Positions 16,124-26,300 of a stretch of DNA of 64,000 nt are shown here, piece after piece. Each line of letters starts with the position of its first letter. Positions within the stretch are counted from its first letter, which is position 1. A program made the translations under genes and the position numbers. The DNA is from CAZLBC01 sp964557575 (GTDB lineage: Bacteria; Planctomycetota; Phycisphaerae; SM23-33), in NCBI GenBank assembly GCA_964557575.1, contig CAZLBC010000015.1:9089-73088 (forward strand), read 5' to 3'. The notes beneath the pieces were generated by a model that searched no databases, was not told the origin of the DNA, and saw only the letters and a program-made list of their open reading frames with translations.

Positions 16124-17323
16124 TCATTCCAGGGCCTTGCTCATCAAAAAGACGGGGTAAAGCAGGCCCAGGGCCAGAAACGCGATGGTGATACCCATCA
16201 TCATGATTATAACCGGTTCTATCAATCGTACAAAGTGATCGATTTTACTGTTGGTCCGCCGCTCGAGCGTATCGGCGATCTGTGTGAGGACCACCGGCAT
16301 CCGGTTGGATTCCTCGGCGACCGCCACCATTTCGACGATCTCCGGATCGAACTGCCCGGAATTCCGCAGGGGCGCCGCGAGGGGCTGCCCGTCCCTGACA
16401 CTGTCGATGGCGTCGGACATCGCCTCGGTCAGCAGCGCCGAGCCGGCCGCGTCCCGGCTGATGGTCAAGGCCTTGAGTATCGGTACGCCGTTGGCGAGCA
16501 TGGTCCCGAGCACGCGGCATATCCGCGTGGTCGCAACCGATCGGTTGATATTACCGACGAGGGGCATGCCGAACCGTATCGCTTCCCCGAGACGCCGCCC
16601 CCATTCGCTCTTGAACAGCGACCGCAACCCCAGCCCCGCCAGAACGACGATTGCCAGAAGCAGCACGTAATGCTCCGTCAACAGTTCGCTGACGAAAAAA
16701 ATGGCCCGCGTCGGAAGGGGCAGTTCGATGTTCGCAAAGTAACCCTTGAACATCGGCACCAGGAACACCAGTATCCCGACGACAATGAAGCCGCCGAACA
16801 GGGTCAGGACCATCGGGTAGAGGAGCATGCCCATGACCCGCGAACGGAGTTCGTTTCGCCGCTCCACGTAATCACCGAGATCCTGCAGCACGTCCTCGAG
16901 GAACCCCCCCTCCTCGCCGGCCCGGATGACCGCCTCGTGAAGCGTATCGAACACATCCGGGGCGTTGCCGACCGCGTCGGCGAGGGGGCTGCCCTGGGAG
17001 ATCGCGGATCGGAGCTGGCGAATGACGTCGCACAGTGCCTGGTTGGGCGTCGTTTTTTCCAGGGTCTGCAGCGTCCGTATCATCGGCACCCCCGAATGCA
17101 GGAGGTCCGACATCTGCCGGAACATGGTGCCGACCTGTCGCAGGCGAATCCGTTTCCGGCCGGTCTGCACCTTGCGCTCTTCCTCGTCGGCAACGCCGAT
17201 GTGGACGGGATACAGCCCCCGCTCGGTGAGTACCTGCAGGAGCGCGGCCTCACTGTCGGCCCGCTCTATGCCGGTCACCGCCTCGCCGGCGGTGTCTTTC
17301 GCCGTGTACCTGAAGTTTACCAT
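16124..17323 (-). CDS. gspF: T2SS-1 inner-membrane platform protein GspF
   Basis: A 399-aa platform protein. Two repeated T2SSF domains (about 65-190 and 270-390) alternate with three transmembrane helices (about 168-190, 215-240 and 370-395). Motifs include MFRQMSDLLHSGVPMIRTLQTLEKTT, VIRAGEEGGFLEDVLQDLGDYVERR and the second-domain VAVAEESNRMPVVLTQIADTLERR...RLIEPVIIMMMG. GspF couples the ATPase GspE to pseudopilus assembly. It sits 38 bp after gspE. Confidence 0.93.
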   Translation of the reverse strand: MVNFRYTAKDTAGEAVTGIERADSEAALLQVLTERGLYPVHIGVADEEERKVQTGRKRIRLRQVGTMFRQMSDLLHSGVPMIRTLQTLEKTTPNQALCDVIRQLRSAISQGSPLADAVGNAPDVFDTLHEAVIRAGEEGGFLEDVLQDLGDYVERRNELRSRVMGMLLYPMVLTLFGGFIVVGILVFLVPMFKGYFANIELPLPTRAIFFVSELLTEHYVLLLAIVVLAGLGLRSLFKSEWGRRLGEAIRFGMPLVGNINRSVATTRICRVLGTMLANGVPILKALTISRDAAGSALLTEAMSDAIDSVRDGQPLAAPLRNSGQFDPEIVEMVAVAEESNRMPVVLTQIADTLERRTNSKIDHFVRLIEPVIIMMMGITIAFLALGLLYPVFLMSKALE

Positions 17324-17360
17324 CTCAAAACGCGGGCTACCCTTCTCATGGCATGCAGCG

Positions 17361-19028
17361 TTAGATCTTCGTCGTCCGCAGGACCTCTTCGATGGTGGTC
17401 ACCCCCCTCCTGACGTTGAGCCAACCGTCTTCGCGGAGCGTCCTGAGGCCTTCCTTCACCGCTACCTTCTCTATGTCGTCCGTCGCCGAGCGCTGCGCGA
17501 TCTTTTTCTGCACGGCTTCGGTCACGGTCATCAGCTCGAACATGCCGGTCCTGCCGAAGTACCCGGTACCGCGGCATTTCCTGCACCCCGCGCCGCGGAG
17601 CAGTTCCTCGTCGGGGCCGAGTTGGAGATCGGCCGGCATCTCGCTGGGGTTCGGGCGGTAGTATTCACGGCACTCGGAACATATCGTCCTCACCAGGCGC
17701 TGGGCCATGACGGCGGCCAGCGTGCTGTTGACGAGGTACGGCTCGACACCCATGTCGATAAGCCGCGTGGCCGCGGACGCCGCGTCGTTCGTGTGCAGGG
17801 TGCTGAACACGAGGTGGCCGGTCATCGATGCCTGGACGGCGACGTGCGCGGTCTCGATGTCGCGTATTTCGCCGATCAGCACCACGTCGGGATCATGGCG
17901 GAGCACCGATCGCAGCCCGCTGGCGAAGGTCAGCCCGATGCTGCTGTGGGTCTGTATCTGGTTGATGTTCTCGAGCTGGTACTCCACCGGGTCCTCGATG
18001 GTCACGACCTTGATTTCCGGACTCGCAATCTCCTGGAGCGCCGCATACAGCGTCGTGGTTTTGCCGCAGCCGGTGGGTCCGGTGACGAGAACGATGCCGT
18101 GGGGACGCGTGATCAGTTGACGGAACGTCTTGAACGAATCCTCGGCCATGCCGAGTTCCGGCAGCGTGTAAAGCGACTGGGCCTTGTCGAGCAGCCGCAT
18201 GACAATGCCCTCGCCGAAGAGCATCGGTATCACGCTGACCCTGACATCCACCTGCCGCCGGCCGACCTTCAGGTCGATCCTGCCGTCCTGGGGCAGGCGC
18301 TTCTCCGCGATGTTCAGCCCCGCCATGATCTTTATGCGGCTGGTGATCGCCGCCCTGAACCGGTCGATCTGGGGGGGAAGCGAGGCGGGCTGCAAAACAC
18401 CGTCGATGCGGAAGCGGATCGACATCCTGTTCTCGTACGGCTCGATGTGAATATCCGTTGCCCGCGCGTTTATCGCCTCGAGGAAGATTTCGTTGACCAG
18501 CTTCACCACGCTGGCTTCCCGCACCTGCTCGAGCAGGTCCTCGGTATCCTCGTTCTCCTCCTCGGGTATCTCGAAGTCGGCGCTGATCATCTCGTCGACG
18601 GTGTCGCCGCCGACGCCGTACTGGGTGCGAATGACCTCGTTGATCTCGTCCCGCGTGGCGAGCACCGGCACGATTTCCATGCCGGTGACCAGCCTGAGTT
18701 CGTCGAAGGCGTAGAGATCGTAGGGATCGGACGTGGCGACGGTCATCTTGCCGTCGTGCCGGGAGATGGGAACCAGCTTTTTGCGGTGGACCAGGCGCGA
18801 CGGGAGCGATCGGAGGGCCTCGACGTCGACGCCCACTTCCAGCAGGGGGACGATCTCCAGGGAGAGGTGCTCGCCCATGGCCTCGATGAGTCTTTCCTCC
18901 GCTATGTGACCGAGCTCGAGGAGGGCGAGGTCTATCCGGAGCCCCTGCTCGCGGTGCAGCGCGACGCCCTCCGCGTACTGCTCGTCGGTGACCAGCTTCT
19001 TTTCCAGTAATTTTTCGGCAATATTCAT
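17361..19028 (-). CDS. gspE: T2SS-1 assembly ATPase GspE
   Basis: A 555-aa hexameric ATPase at the cytoplasmic face of the inner membrane that powers pseudopilus growth. An N-terminal MshEN/GspE-N domain (about 1-140) precedes the PilT-like ATPase. Walker A is GPTGCGKTTT (Lys323), the Asp-box/His-box region reads TIEDPVEYQ and STLHTNDAASAATRLIDMG, and Walker B is DPDVVLIGEIRD. The tetracysteine zinc loop is CSECREYYRP...CRKCRGTGYFGRTG. I choose the ATG at 19028 (MNIAEKLLEKKLVTDEQYAEGV), the usual family N-terminus; an upstream in-frame ATG lies at 19082. A candidate -10 (TATAAT) sits at 19120-19115. First gene of an E-F-G-H-I-J-K operon. Confidence 0.93.
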   Translation of the reverse strand: MNIAEKLLEKKLVTDEQYAEGVALHREQGLRIDLALLELGHIAEERLIEAMGEHLSLEIVPLLEVGVDVEALRSLPSRLVHRKKLVPISRHDGKMTVATSDPYDLYAFDELRLVTGMEIVPVLATRDEINEVIRTQYGVGGDTVDEMISADFEIPEEENEDTEDLLEQVREASVVKLVNEIFLEAINARATDIHIEPYENRMSIRFRIDGVLQPASLPPQIDRFRAAITSRIKIMAGLNIAEKRLPQDGRIDLKVGRRQVDVRVSVIPMLFGEGIVMRLLDKAQSLYTLPELGMAEDSFKTFRQLITRPHGIVLVTGPTGCGKTTTLYAALQEIASPEIKVVTIEDPVEYQLENINQIQTHSSIGLTFASGLRSVLRHDPDVVLIGEIRDIETAHVAVQASMTGHLVFSTLHTNDAASAATRLIDMGVEPYLVNSTLAAVMAQRLVRTICSECREYYRPNPSEMPADLQLGPDEELLRGAGCRKCRGTGYFGRTGMFELMTVTEAVQKKIAQRSATDDIEKVAVKEGLRTLREDGWLNVRRGVTTIEEVLRTTKI

Positions 19029-19114
19029 GTCGGTGGAAACAGGAATCGGCGGCGAACGGGAGCAGCCCCCCGCACTCAGCATACTATACGCCGCGGATTG
19101 ATGCGTGGTTACGT

Positions 19115-19120
19115 ATTATA
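19115..19120 (-). promoter_or_regulatory. Candidate -10 of the gspE operon
   Basis: A perfect TATAAT on the minus strand, 87 bp before the gspE ATG. No good -35 is visible at the right distance, so it may need an activator. The rest of the 19029-19323 interval separates the two divergent arms and holds no gene. Confidence 0.35.
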
Positions 19121-19323
19121 GTAAGGGTCGGGACGCACCTCCGTCGCTGTGCGGTCACCGTCGTCGGTCGGCGGCCACGTCGCCGCCGATCCGCACACGG
19201 GGTAACCGATGACATTATAATCCATATTCGTCGAAATCTCAGAAACACCCATAAAAATTGTAACCTCCCGCCGGAACGACCGTACAATATATAACATTGA
19301 CCCCGATTTAAAGGAGATTCGCC

Positions 19324-20595
19324 ATGGAACGTCCGCGTTCCCGCTCTCTCGTGGCCGCAAGCACACTGCTGATCGCGGCACGCGTCATATTTTCCGCAGA
19401 AACCTCCGGCACCGGCGAAGCCCCAATCGCAAAGCCCTCCGCCGATCACTGCCGGTCCGCGGTGGATCCCTATAATCTCCCCGCCGAGAAAAGCAGGTTC
19501 TTCAAGGCCGCCGGCGTGGACGGCGAATTGACCAAGGAAGAATTCATCACAAACGGAAAGAAGAAAAAGAACGCCTTCGTGCGCGCCTTCGACACGTTCG
19601 CGGAGCTGAAGCTCCACGACAAGGACAAGAACGGGACCATCGACTGGATGGAGGCGGACTCCTACCGCAGGAATCTGCGCAAGCGGGTGCTGCGGGCCTT
19701 CGACAAGAACCACAACGGGCGCCTGGAGGGCGCGGAGCGAACGGCGGCCAATCTCGCCCTGGAAAAGGGAACGATCCCGGGAGGCCCGAAGAAGAAAGGC
19801 CTGATTCAGCGGGTGGTGACCGGCGAGAAATACGAGGCCGGCGCCGAGATGCTCGTGCGGTTCGACGGTGACGGCGACGGGGTCCTCAGTGCGGAGGAAC
19901 TCAAGGCCGCGCACAAGCAGCTCGCCGGCGAACGGCGGGCGAAGATGCTCGATGAGTACGACCTCGACGGCGACGGCACGCTGAACCGGGACGAGCGGCG
20001 CGCCATGCGCATGGATCGCGGCGGCGCCTGGATCAAAAACGCCAAGGAGTGGACGCTGCAGCATTTCGACGGCGACGGCGACGGGGAACTCGGCGAGGAA
20101 GAGAAACAGGAGATCGGGGCCTTCATGAAGAAGCTCGGCACGGTGGGAAAATCCGTGTGGCACCGCATGGCGGATTACGACGGCGACGGGGTCGTCGGCG
20201 AAGAGGAAAAGCAAAAGATCAAGATGGAAATGATGGTCACCGGCCTGCGGATGATGCTCAAGGCGAAACAGTATCTTGACCTGGACGGGGACGGCGAGAT
20301 TACCGCCGACGAACAGAAGGCGTTCGGCAACGAGATGGCCAGGAAGTCCCACGCCTGGTTTACCGCGTTTTGCAACCAATACGACGCGAACGAAGACGAT
20401 CGTCTCGACGCGGCGGAGCGCGACGAACTGGTCAAGGGGATCGAGGGCGAAATGAACCGTCGCATCGACAACCACGACGCAAACGGGGACGGCAGGCTCA
20501 GCCCCGCCGAGGCCGAGGCGCTGCTCGAAAACTTCGGCCGGGAAATCGGTATCATTCCGAAGGGGGCCGGCGGCGAAACCGGCGGAAAAAAGTAA
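19324..20595 (+). CDS. Secreted protein with nine EF-hand calcium motifs
   Basis: A 423-aa protein with an AAAGGAG ribosome site and a signal peptide (LVAASTLLIAARVIFSA). From about residue 99 on it carries nine EF-hand loops of the D-x-D-x-D-G type: DKDKNGTIDWME, DKNHNGRLEGAE, DGDGDGVLSAEE, DLDGDGTLNRDE, DGDGDGELGEEE, DYDGDGVVGEEE, DLDGDGEITADE, DANEDDRLDAAE and DANGDGRLSPAE. The helices between are Lys/Glu-rich. The bacterial family binds calcium, but no enzyme domain is present. It lies between the two divergent arms of the giant-secretin locus and 93 bp before the pilM-like gene, and both GspG and GspK of this locus show calcium loops. Inference: a periplasmic calcium buffer or chaperone for the secretion machine, or a secreted substrate. 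Confidence 0.85.
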   Translation: MERPRSRSLVAASTLLIAARVIFSAETSGTGEAPIAKPSADHCRSAVDPYNLPAEKSRFFKAAGVDGELTKEEFITNGKKKKNAFVRAFDTFAELKLHDKDKNGTIDWMEADSYRRNLRKRVLRAFDKNHNGRLEGAERTAANLALEKGTIPGGPKKKGLIQRVVTGEKYEAGAEMLVRFDGDGDGVLSAEELKAAHKQLAGERRAKMLDEYDLDGDGTLNRDERRAMRMDRGGAWIKNAKEWTLQHFDGDGDGELGEEEKQEIGAFMKKLGTVGKSVWHRMADYDGDGVVGEEEKQKIKMEMMVTGLRMMLKAKQYLDLDGDGEITADEQKAFGNEMARKSHAWFTAFCNQYDANEDDRLDAAERDELVKGIEGEMNRRIDNHDANGDGRLSPAEAEALLENFGREIGIIPKGAGGETGGKK

Positions 20596-20625
20596 TTCAC
20601 ACCTCAACCGGACCGGTGATATAAT
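20596..20625 (+). promoter_or_regulatory. Promoter of the giant-secretin operon
   Basis: TTCACA (20596-20601, one mismatch) and a perfect TATAAT (20620-20625) are 18 bp apart, immediately after the EF-hand stop codon. Transcription would start near 20632, 57 bp before the GTG of the pilM-like gene. This means the secretin operon can be expressed apart from the EF-hand gene. Confidence 0.65.
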
Positions 20626-20688
20626 GCCGGGAACCTGAATGCCCGTCGGGGTTCGGGTACGCGGTCCCCGGACCGGCGGAGGACGAAT

Positions 20689-22251
20689 GTGACCAAGAAC
20701 GGCAGTAAAACCAAGCAGTTTATTTCCGTGGATTTCGACAGCCGCCGCATACGCGCGGCGCGCGTGATATCACCGGGAAGAAAACCGCGCATGAAGCGAT
20801 TTCACACGGCGGATATCCCGCGGGATATCGACATGTCCGATCCCGCAGCCGCCGGATCGGTCCTCGCCCGATTCCTCCGGGAGGGGAAACTCGGGGGCGA
20901 TCCTCTTATCATGAACATCCCCCGCGACCAGGTGGTGCTCAAGCCGCTCGACCTGCCGCCCGGAACCAGCCCGGGGGAAATAGCCGGGATGGTCCACTAC
21001 CGCATCAGGGACGAACTGCCCTTTCCTTGGGAGGAAGCGACGATCGACTTCTGCCGGGAATCCGGCCGGAAGGGCGAGGAGGTGAACGTCCTGGCCGCCG
21101 CGGCCCGAAAGAAAACGGTCGACTACTTCCTGAAGCTGGCTGAGGCAGCCGACCGGAGTCTCCTGCGACTGGGGTTCCGTTCCTACGCGAACGTCTGCTG
21201 CCTGGAAGCGGGAATCAAGGATCTCGAAGACGGCATTACCGCGCTGGTCAACATAAACGCGGCCGACACCGAGATCGACGTAATCGACGCGGGGTCCCTG
21301 GTATTCGCGCGGACGGCGATACACGAGTCATTCACCAACGGCCGGCCCACCGAACAGGAGTTGCGGGAGCGGATCGAGTCGGTGGTGTCCGAGGTCGCCC
21401 GGAGCCTCCAGGGCTTCGCGGCTACGCGCGAGGGAACGAGCCTTGACCGGCTGTTCCTGTCCGGATCGACCGGGTCTGAGGAAATCATCGCCGCCGCCCT
21501 CGGCCGGCAGTTGGGCATCGACTGCGAGCTGTTCGATCCCACGGAGTCGTTCGGTTTCAAAAAGGTTGAAGCCGGGGCCGGGTACCTGTCCGTCATCGGA
21601 CAGGCGATCGGATCCCGCGATGCCGGCGGCCTTCCCTTCGATTTCCTGAATCCGAAGAAACCGGCGAAAAAGGGCGATCCCGTCCGCCGGCGCAACACGA
21701 TTATCAGCGTCGCGGCGACGGTGCTGGCACTGGTAACGGCCGTCGCGGGATGGCTGTACCTCGGCGGCAAGAACGCCGAGCTCAACCGCCTCGTCAGCAA
21801 AAAGAACTCGCTGATCAAGAAACAGGATTCATTGAAGCGGCTCGTCAAGCGGGTCGAGGCGATCAACGAGTGGCAGAAGGAGGGCATCGACTGGCTCGAG
21901 GAGTTCGTGAAGATCAACGCGCTGCTGCCCGGTCCCGAGAGTGTGTACGCCAAGCGTCTCGACAGCGGAAACGGGTATATGAAACTCTCCCTTTACACCG
22001 TCGACATAGATGTCTTCAACGAAATCATGCTTACGTTCCAGGAGTCCGGATACGACGTCGAGGCCGACAATGTCAACCCGGGAGAAGACGACCCGTTTGG
22101 CTACCGGTGCAGCGCGACCATGACCATTTATCTCAACGGCGAGAGTGCTGTCGAGCTCGAACAGATCACTATCCCCCCACGCCCCGCCGACGACGATAGC
22201 GAAAAACCGCTCTCCGCCAAAAAGCGGCGATCGAGAAAGGAACGGGAATGA
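20689..22251 (+). CDS. PilM/GspL-like actin-fold assembly protein with PilN-like tail
   Basis: A 520-aa protein starting at a GTG preceded by GGAGGACGA; an overlapping ATG at 20687 is out of frame and stops at once. The N-terminal half (about 10-330) is an actin-like domain: FISVDFDSRRIRAARV, NIPRDQVVLKPLDLPPG, ALVNINAADTEIDVID, and LFLSGSTGSEEIIAAALGRQLGID. A transmembrane helix (about 346-366, TIISVAATVLALVTAVAGWLYL) leads to a coiled coil and a periplasmic ferredoxin-like domain as in PilN/GspL. The cytoplasmic part should bind GspE and the periplasmic part the next gene product. It is followed by that gene with an ATGA overlap. GspL and PilM-PilN are homologous; the fused form is GspL-like. 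Confidence 0.85.
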   Translation: MTKNGSKTKQFISVDFDSRRIRAARVISPGRKPRMKRFHTADIPRDIDMSDPAAAGSVLARFLREGKLGGDPLIMNIPRDQVVLKPLDLPPGTSPGEIAGMVHYRIRDELPFPWEEATIDFCRESGRKGEEVNVLAAAARKKTVDYFLKLAEAADRSLLRLGFRSYANVCCLEAGIKDLEDGITALVNINAADTEIDVIDAGSLVFARTAIHESFTNGRPTEQELRERIESVVSEVARSLQGFAATREGTSLDRLFLSGSTGSEEIIAAALGRQLGIDCELFDPTESFGFKKVEAGAGYLSVIGQAIGSRDAGGLPFDFLNPKKPAKKGDPVRRRNTIISVAATVLALVTAVAGWLYLGGKNAELNRLVSKKNSLIKKQDSLKRLVKRVEAINEWQKEGIDWLEEFVKINALLPGPESVYAKRLDSGNGYMKLSLYTVDIDVFNEIMLTFQESGYDVEADNVNPGEDDPFGYRCSATMTIYLNGESAVELEQITIPPRPADDDSEKPLSAKKRRSRKERE

Positions 22252-23327
22252 CCGGCGACCGGAAGAAACTCATCACCCGGTCCCTGGCCGCGATCGCCGT
22301 CCTCGTGGCGCTGTGGTACGTGGTGGATATATTGATTCTTTCTCCCGCCGCCGACAAGGATGCCGACATCCGGCGGCTGAACAAGGAGATCGAAGACCTC
22401 AAGTACTACAACAGCCGGGAAGTCACCTACCTGAAGCGGTTGAAAAAATACTACGCAATGACCTTCTCGGACGACCCACTCAAGGGGCGCGAGCTTCTCC
22501 GCCAGCGGATCGGCTCGATGATCGAGGCCAGCGGGATGCGCTGCATGGACGACCGCCCCTTTTCGGAAGTCTCCTCGACCAGTTCCAGCAAGGGGTACCA
22601 CGAGGTTGGCTGGAGTTGCGACCTCGTGGGCTCGCTCGATAATATCGTCAAGATGCTGTACCTGCTGCGGTCCGATCCCTACCTGCACAAGCTGCAAGGA
22701 CTGACCATCTCCCCGACGCGGGACCGGACCGAAGCGCGGTTATCCTTCCGGTACACCACGCTGATATTCAAGGAGCGTAAGAAAAACTACTTCGATTCGG
22801 CCATCAGCGACGAGACGCTGGCCATCGCCTCCCTTGCCGCCAATCCCGAAAACGACATCCACGTCCGGACGGCCTCACGAAACCTGTTCCGGCCATACGT
22901 AAAGAAAAAGAAAGTGATTGTCAGCACACCGCCGCCGGAGAAAAAAGAGCGCGTCGTCACCCCGCCGAAAGAACGGCCCCCGGTCTACAGCCGGTTCAAA
23001 ATCGTGAGCCTGACGCGATGGAACAGCGGGCCGGAAATATCGATAGCCGACACCGCGAGAAACACGGTGCGGAAATTCAAGGTGGGGGATGCCCTCGCCG
23101 GGGGCACAATCGTCTGTGTCGACTACCGGCAACTGCCCCTCCCCGATAATCCCGAGATCTTGTCTCCGAGCCGGATAATCATTAAAATCGGGAATGACTA
23201 CTTCGCGGTTGAGCTTGGTCGAACACTCGGAGACAAGCACCTGATCGACAAAGCGAAACTTCCCCCGGCGATCGCGGAGGAAGTCGGACAATCCGAAACG
23301 GCATCCTCTGATCCCCCTGCGGGATAA
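22248..23327 (+). CDS. PilO/GspM-like protein fused to PilP/GspC-like HR domain
   Basis: A 359-aa bitopic protein. A short cytoplasmic tail and one transmembrane helix (about 10-32, LAAIAVLVALWYVVDILIL) lead to a coiled coil and a PilO/GspM-type periplasmic domain (about 40-190). Then comes the motif TASRNLFRPYVKKKK, a Pro/Lys linker, and a small beta domain (about 250-335, SRFKIVSLTRWNSGPEISIADTARNTVRKFKVGDALAGGTIVCVDYRQ). That tail matches the homology region of PilP/GspC, which binds the secretin N0 domain. The second system in this window encodes these two parts as separate genes (48461 and 47865), so here they are fused. ATGA overlap with the upstream gene; 24 bp before the giant secretin. 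Confidence 0.75.
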   Translation: MTGDRKKLITRSLAAIAVLVALWYVVDILILSPAADKDADIRRLNKEIEDLKYYNSREVTYLKRLKKYYAMTFSDDPLKGRELLRQRIGSMIEASGMRCMDDRPFSEVSSTSSSKGYHEVGWSCDLVGSLDNIVKMLYLLRSDPYLHKLQGLTISPTRDRTEARLSFRYTTLIFKERKKNYFDSAISDETLAIASLAANPENDIHVRTASRNLFRPYVKKKKVIVSTPPPEKKERVVTPPKERPPVYSRFKIVSLTRWNSGPEISIADTARNTVRKFKVGDALAGGTIVCVDYRQLPLPDNPEILSPSRIIIKIGNDYFAVELGRTLGDKHLIDKAKLPPAIAEEVGQSETASSDPPAG

Positions 23328-23351
23328 CGAACAGCAACAGGAGACAGGCGC

Positions 23352-26300
23352 ATGGAACGGAAGCTGGGAATCGTGATCACGGCACTACTGGTGCTTACCT
23401 GTACGGCCTTCGCCGGAACGGCACCACCAAAGGACCTCCCCCCCCCGCCCGCGGCGAAAAAGGAAGAGACGCCGGCAAACACCGAATCGGCCGCACCTGA
23501 AAACAAGGCCGAAGCCGTACCTGAAGAAAAAACCGAATCCGAAAAGAAAGCTGAGCCGGAAAAAAAAGCTGAAACCGCACCCGCGTCCGAAACAAAGGCT
23601 GAAACCGAAAAAAAACCTGCAGCGAAACCCGAACCCGAAAAGAAGCCCGCATCACAACCGGAAACAAAGCCCGCGGAGACACCCGCACCGAAAGATGAGA
23701 AGGAGGAGGAGGAGGAGGAGGAGAGCATCCTCTTTCAGTTCGACGGCGTGCCGTACACGCAGGTCATTCGCCGATACGCCCAGGAACTGGGCAAGCCCCT
23801 GATCGGCGACCTGAGCATCGAGGGCACCCTCACCTTCTTCGACAGCCGGCCGTACACGCTCTCCGACGCGTTCACCATGCTCAACACGATCCTGGCCATG
23901 AAGGGATTCATCCTGGTGGAAAAGGACCGGTACCTGCAACTCAAGCCGATCAGCGAGATCCCCGCCGAGACCCGCATCATCCGGGGACTCGAAAAGGCCC
24001 GGAACATCCCCCCGGAGGAAATCGTGACCGTGGTCCTGCCGCTGCAGTACGCCGACCCGGAGAAGGCGTCCAAGGCCGTCGTCAGGATGGTCTCTTCGTT
24101 CGGCTCCATATCTCCGCTGAAGGAGAGCGGCAGCGTGGTGATCACCGACCGCATGCGGAACATAGAGCGCATCCGGACCATCCTCGGCATACTGGACGAG
24201 GGTGAACCGGCCTCAGAGGGGAAGTTCCTGACCGTCACCCTCAAAAATGCCTCCGCGGGCGAGGCCGCCGACATTCTTTCCAAGCTCTTCGGGAAAAGCA
24301 AAAGCGCCCGGCGGGTCTACAATCCCAAGCTGAAAAAATACGTCACCATCTCGTCGGGCGGTAAGAGCGACTCGCTGCAGATAGCGTCCGACGAGCGATC
24401 GAACATGGTCATCGCCTACGGATCGGCCGCCAAGCTCGCGCTTGCCGAGGAGATCCTCAAGAAACTCGACGTCGCCGAGGCGCGGGCGGCCGGAGACGTG
24501 AAGATATTCACGCTCAAGAACGCGCGGGCGACCGAACTCGCCGAGACGATAGAAGACACCCTGAAGACAAAGGCGAAAGGCAAGGGGCGGGCCGGCGTGG
24601 TGGCGGATACCGCCACCAACAGAATCATCGTTTCCGGGTCGTCCGATCACATCGCGACCGCCGAAACGCTTCTGAAGGAACTGGACATCTCCCCGGAAGG
24701 CGCAACGGAAGGATTCAGGATCATCAAGCTCGAGCACGTCCGGGCCGCCGACGTCTACCGGTCCCTCAGGGCGCTGGCCGCGGGCGGCCGGAGCAGCAAG
24801 CGCCGCGGAAGCAGGCTTTCAAAAATCGCCGCCGCCTACGAGATCAATACCAACCGGCTGATTCTCTCGGGCCCCGTCGAGGAACTCGCCGAGACCGAAA
24901 AGCTCGTGCAGCAGATCGACGCGAAACCAAAACAACACGAGACCGAGATTCACGTGATCAAGCTGTCTTCCGGCGACGCCGCAGGCGTCGCGCGGTCGGT
25001 TGCCAGGCTGTACCGGGAAACACACCCGCGGAAACCCGGCACCGCCGAGCCCGCCGTCGTGGTGGAGCCGGAGGTGACGAGTAATGCGCTGATCGTCTCG
25101 GCCACCCCGGCACAGTGGCCGGACGTCGAAAAACTCATCGCCAAGCTGCAGCCCGAAGAAGAGGGCATGAAGGCGCCGGCGATGCGGCTCGTTCCCCTCA
25201 AGCACGCGAAGGCCGCCGATCTGGCCGACGCGCTCCAGCGGGCGTCGCGCTACCGCCACTACGGTGAGGCGGGGTGGCTGCCCGTGTCCATCGTCGCCGC
25301 CGCCGAGAAGACGCTGCTGCTGACCGGTTCCCGGGCCGACCTCGATGAACTCTCGTCGCTGATCGACTCCCTCGACACGGCGCCCCGGCCGCTGGAGGTG
25401 CGGACATTCGAGGTCAAAACGGGCACGGCATCTTCCCTCGCCCGGTCACTGCAGGGGCTCCTCACCAAGGACGAGCCGGCCTATTCCCGGTGGCGGAAAC
25501 GGACATCCGGCACGGGTAAAGGGCCGAAGATCATGGCCGACGATACCACGAACCGCCTGATGATCGCCGCCGAGCCCGAGCAGTGGCCCCGGATAGAACA
25601 ACTGGTTGAAACGCTGCAGAAAGGCATCTCGGATGCGAAGGACACGACCACCAGGCTGGTGCAGTTGAAACACGCCGACGCCCGCACACTCGCCACGGTG
25701 CTGCAGACATCCTCGCGGCACCGCCACTACGGCGAGGAGGGATGGAACCCCGTCTCGGTGGTCGCCGCCTCGGAGAAGGCCTTGATTATCACGGCCGCCA
25801 AGTCGGACGTCGATGAACTCTCTTCCCTCGTCGAGTCGCTCGACAAGGAACCGGAACCGGTTGAAATCCGCACCTTCACCATTACGACCGGCCGGGCCTC
25901 GGCCGCGGCCGCCGCGCTGCAGGCGCTTCTCCAGAAAGAGCCGGCGGGCAGGTATTCCCGGTCCCGGACGCCGGCGAAGGCGGGTGAACCGCGAATCACC
26001 GCCGACGATTCGACCAACCGCCTGATCATCGCCGCCGCGCCCGCGCAGTGGCCCCGGATCGAAGCGATGGTCAAAAAACTCAAGGAAGGCGTGGAAGAAT
26101 CCCGGGCACCCGCCATGAAGCTGGTGATGCTCGAACACGCGAAGGCATCGAAACTGGCCGGTGTCCTCCAGCAGGCCGCGCGGTACCGCCACTACGGCCA
26201 GCAGGGATGGATGCCCGTATCCATCGTCGCCACCTCGGAACAGTCGCTCCTGATAACCGCATCCCGCGCGGATATCGAGGAACTCTCGGCGCTGGTCGCC

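Noticed and set aside
23699..23724. (GAG)n tract near the start of the giant secretin, resembling repeated ribosome-binding sites
   Set aside because: It encodes a plain Glu run in frame, and no start codon lies at proper distance behind it. Internal initiation cannot be supported.
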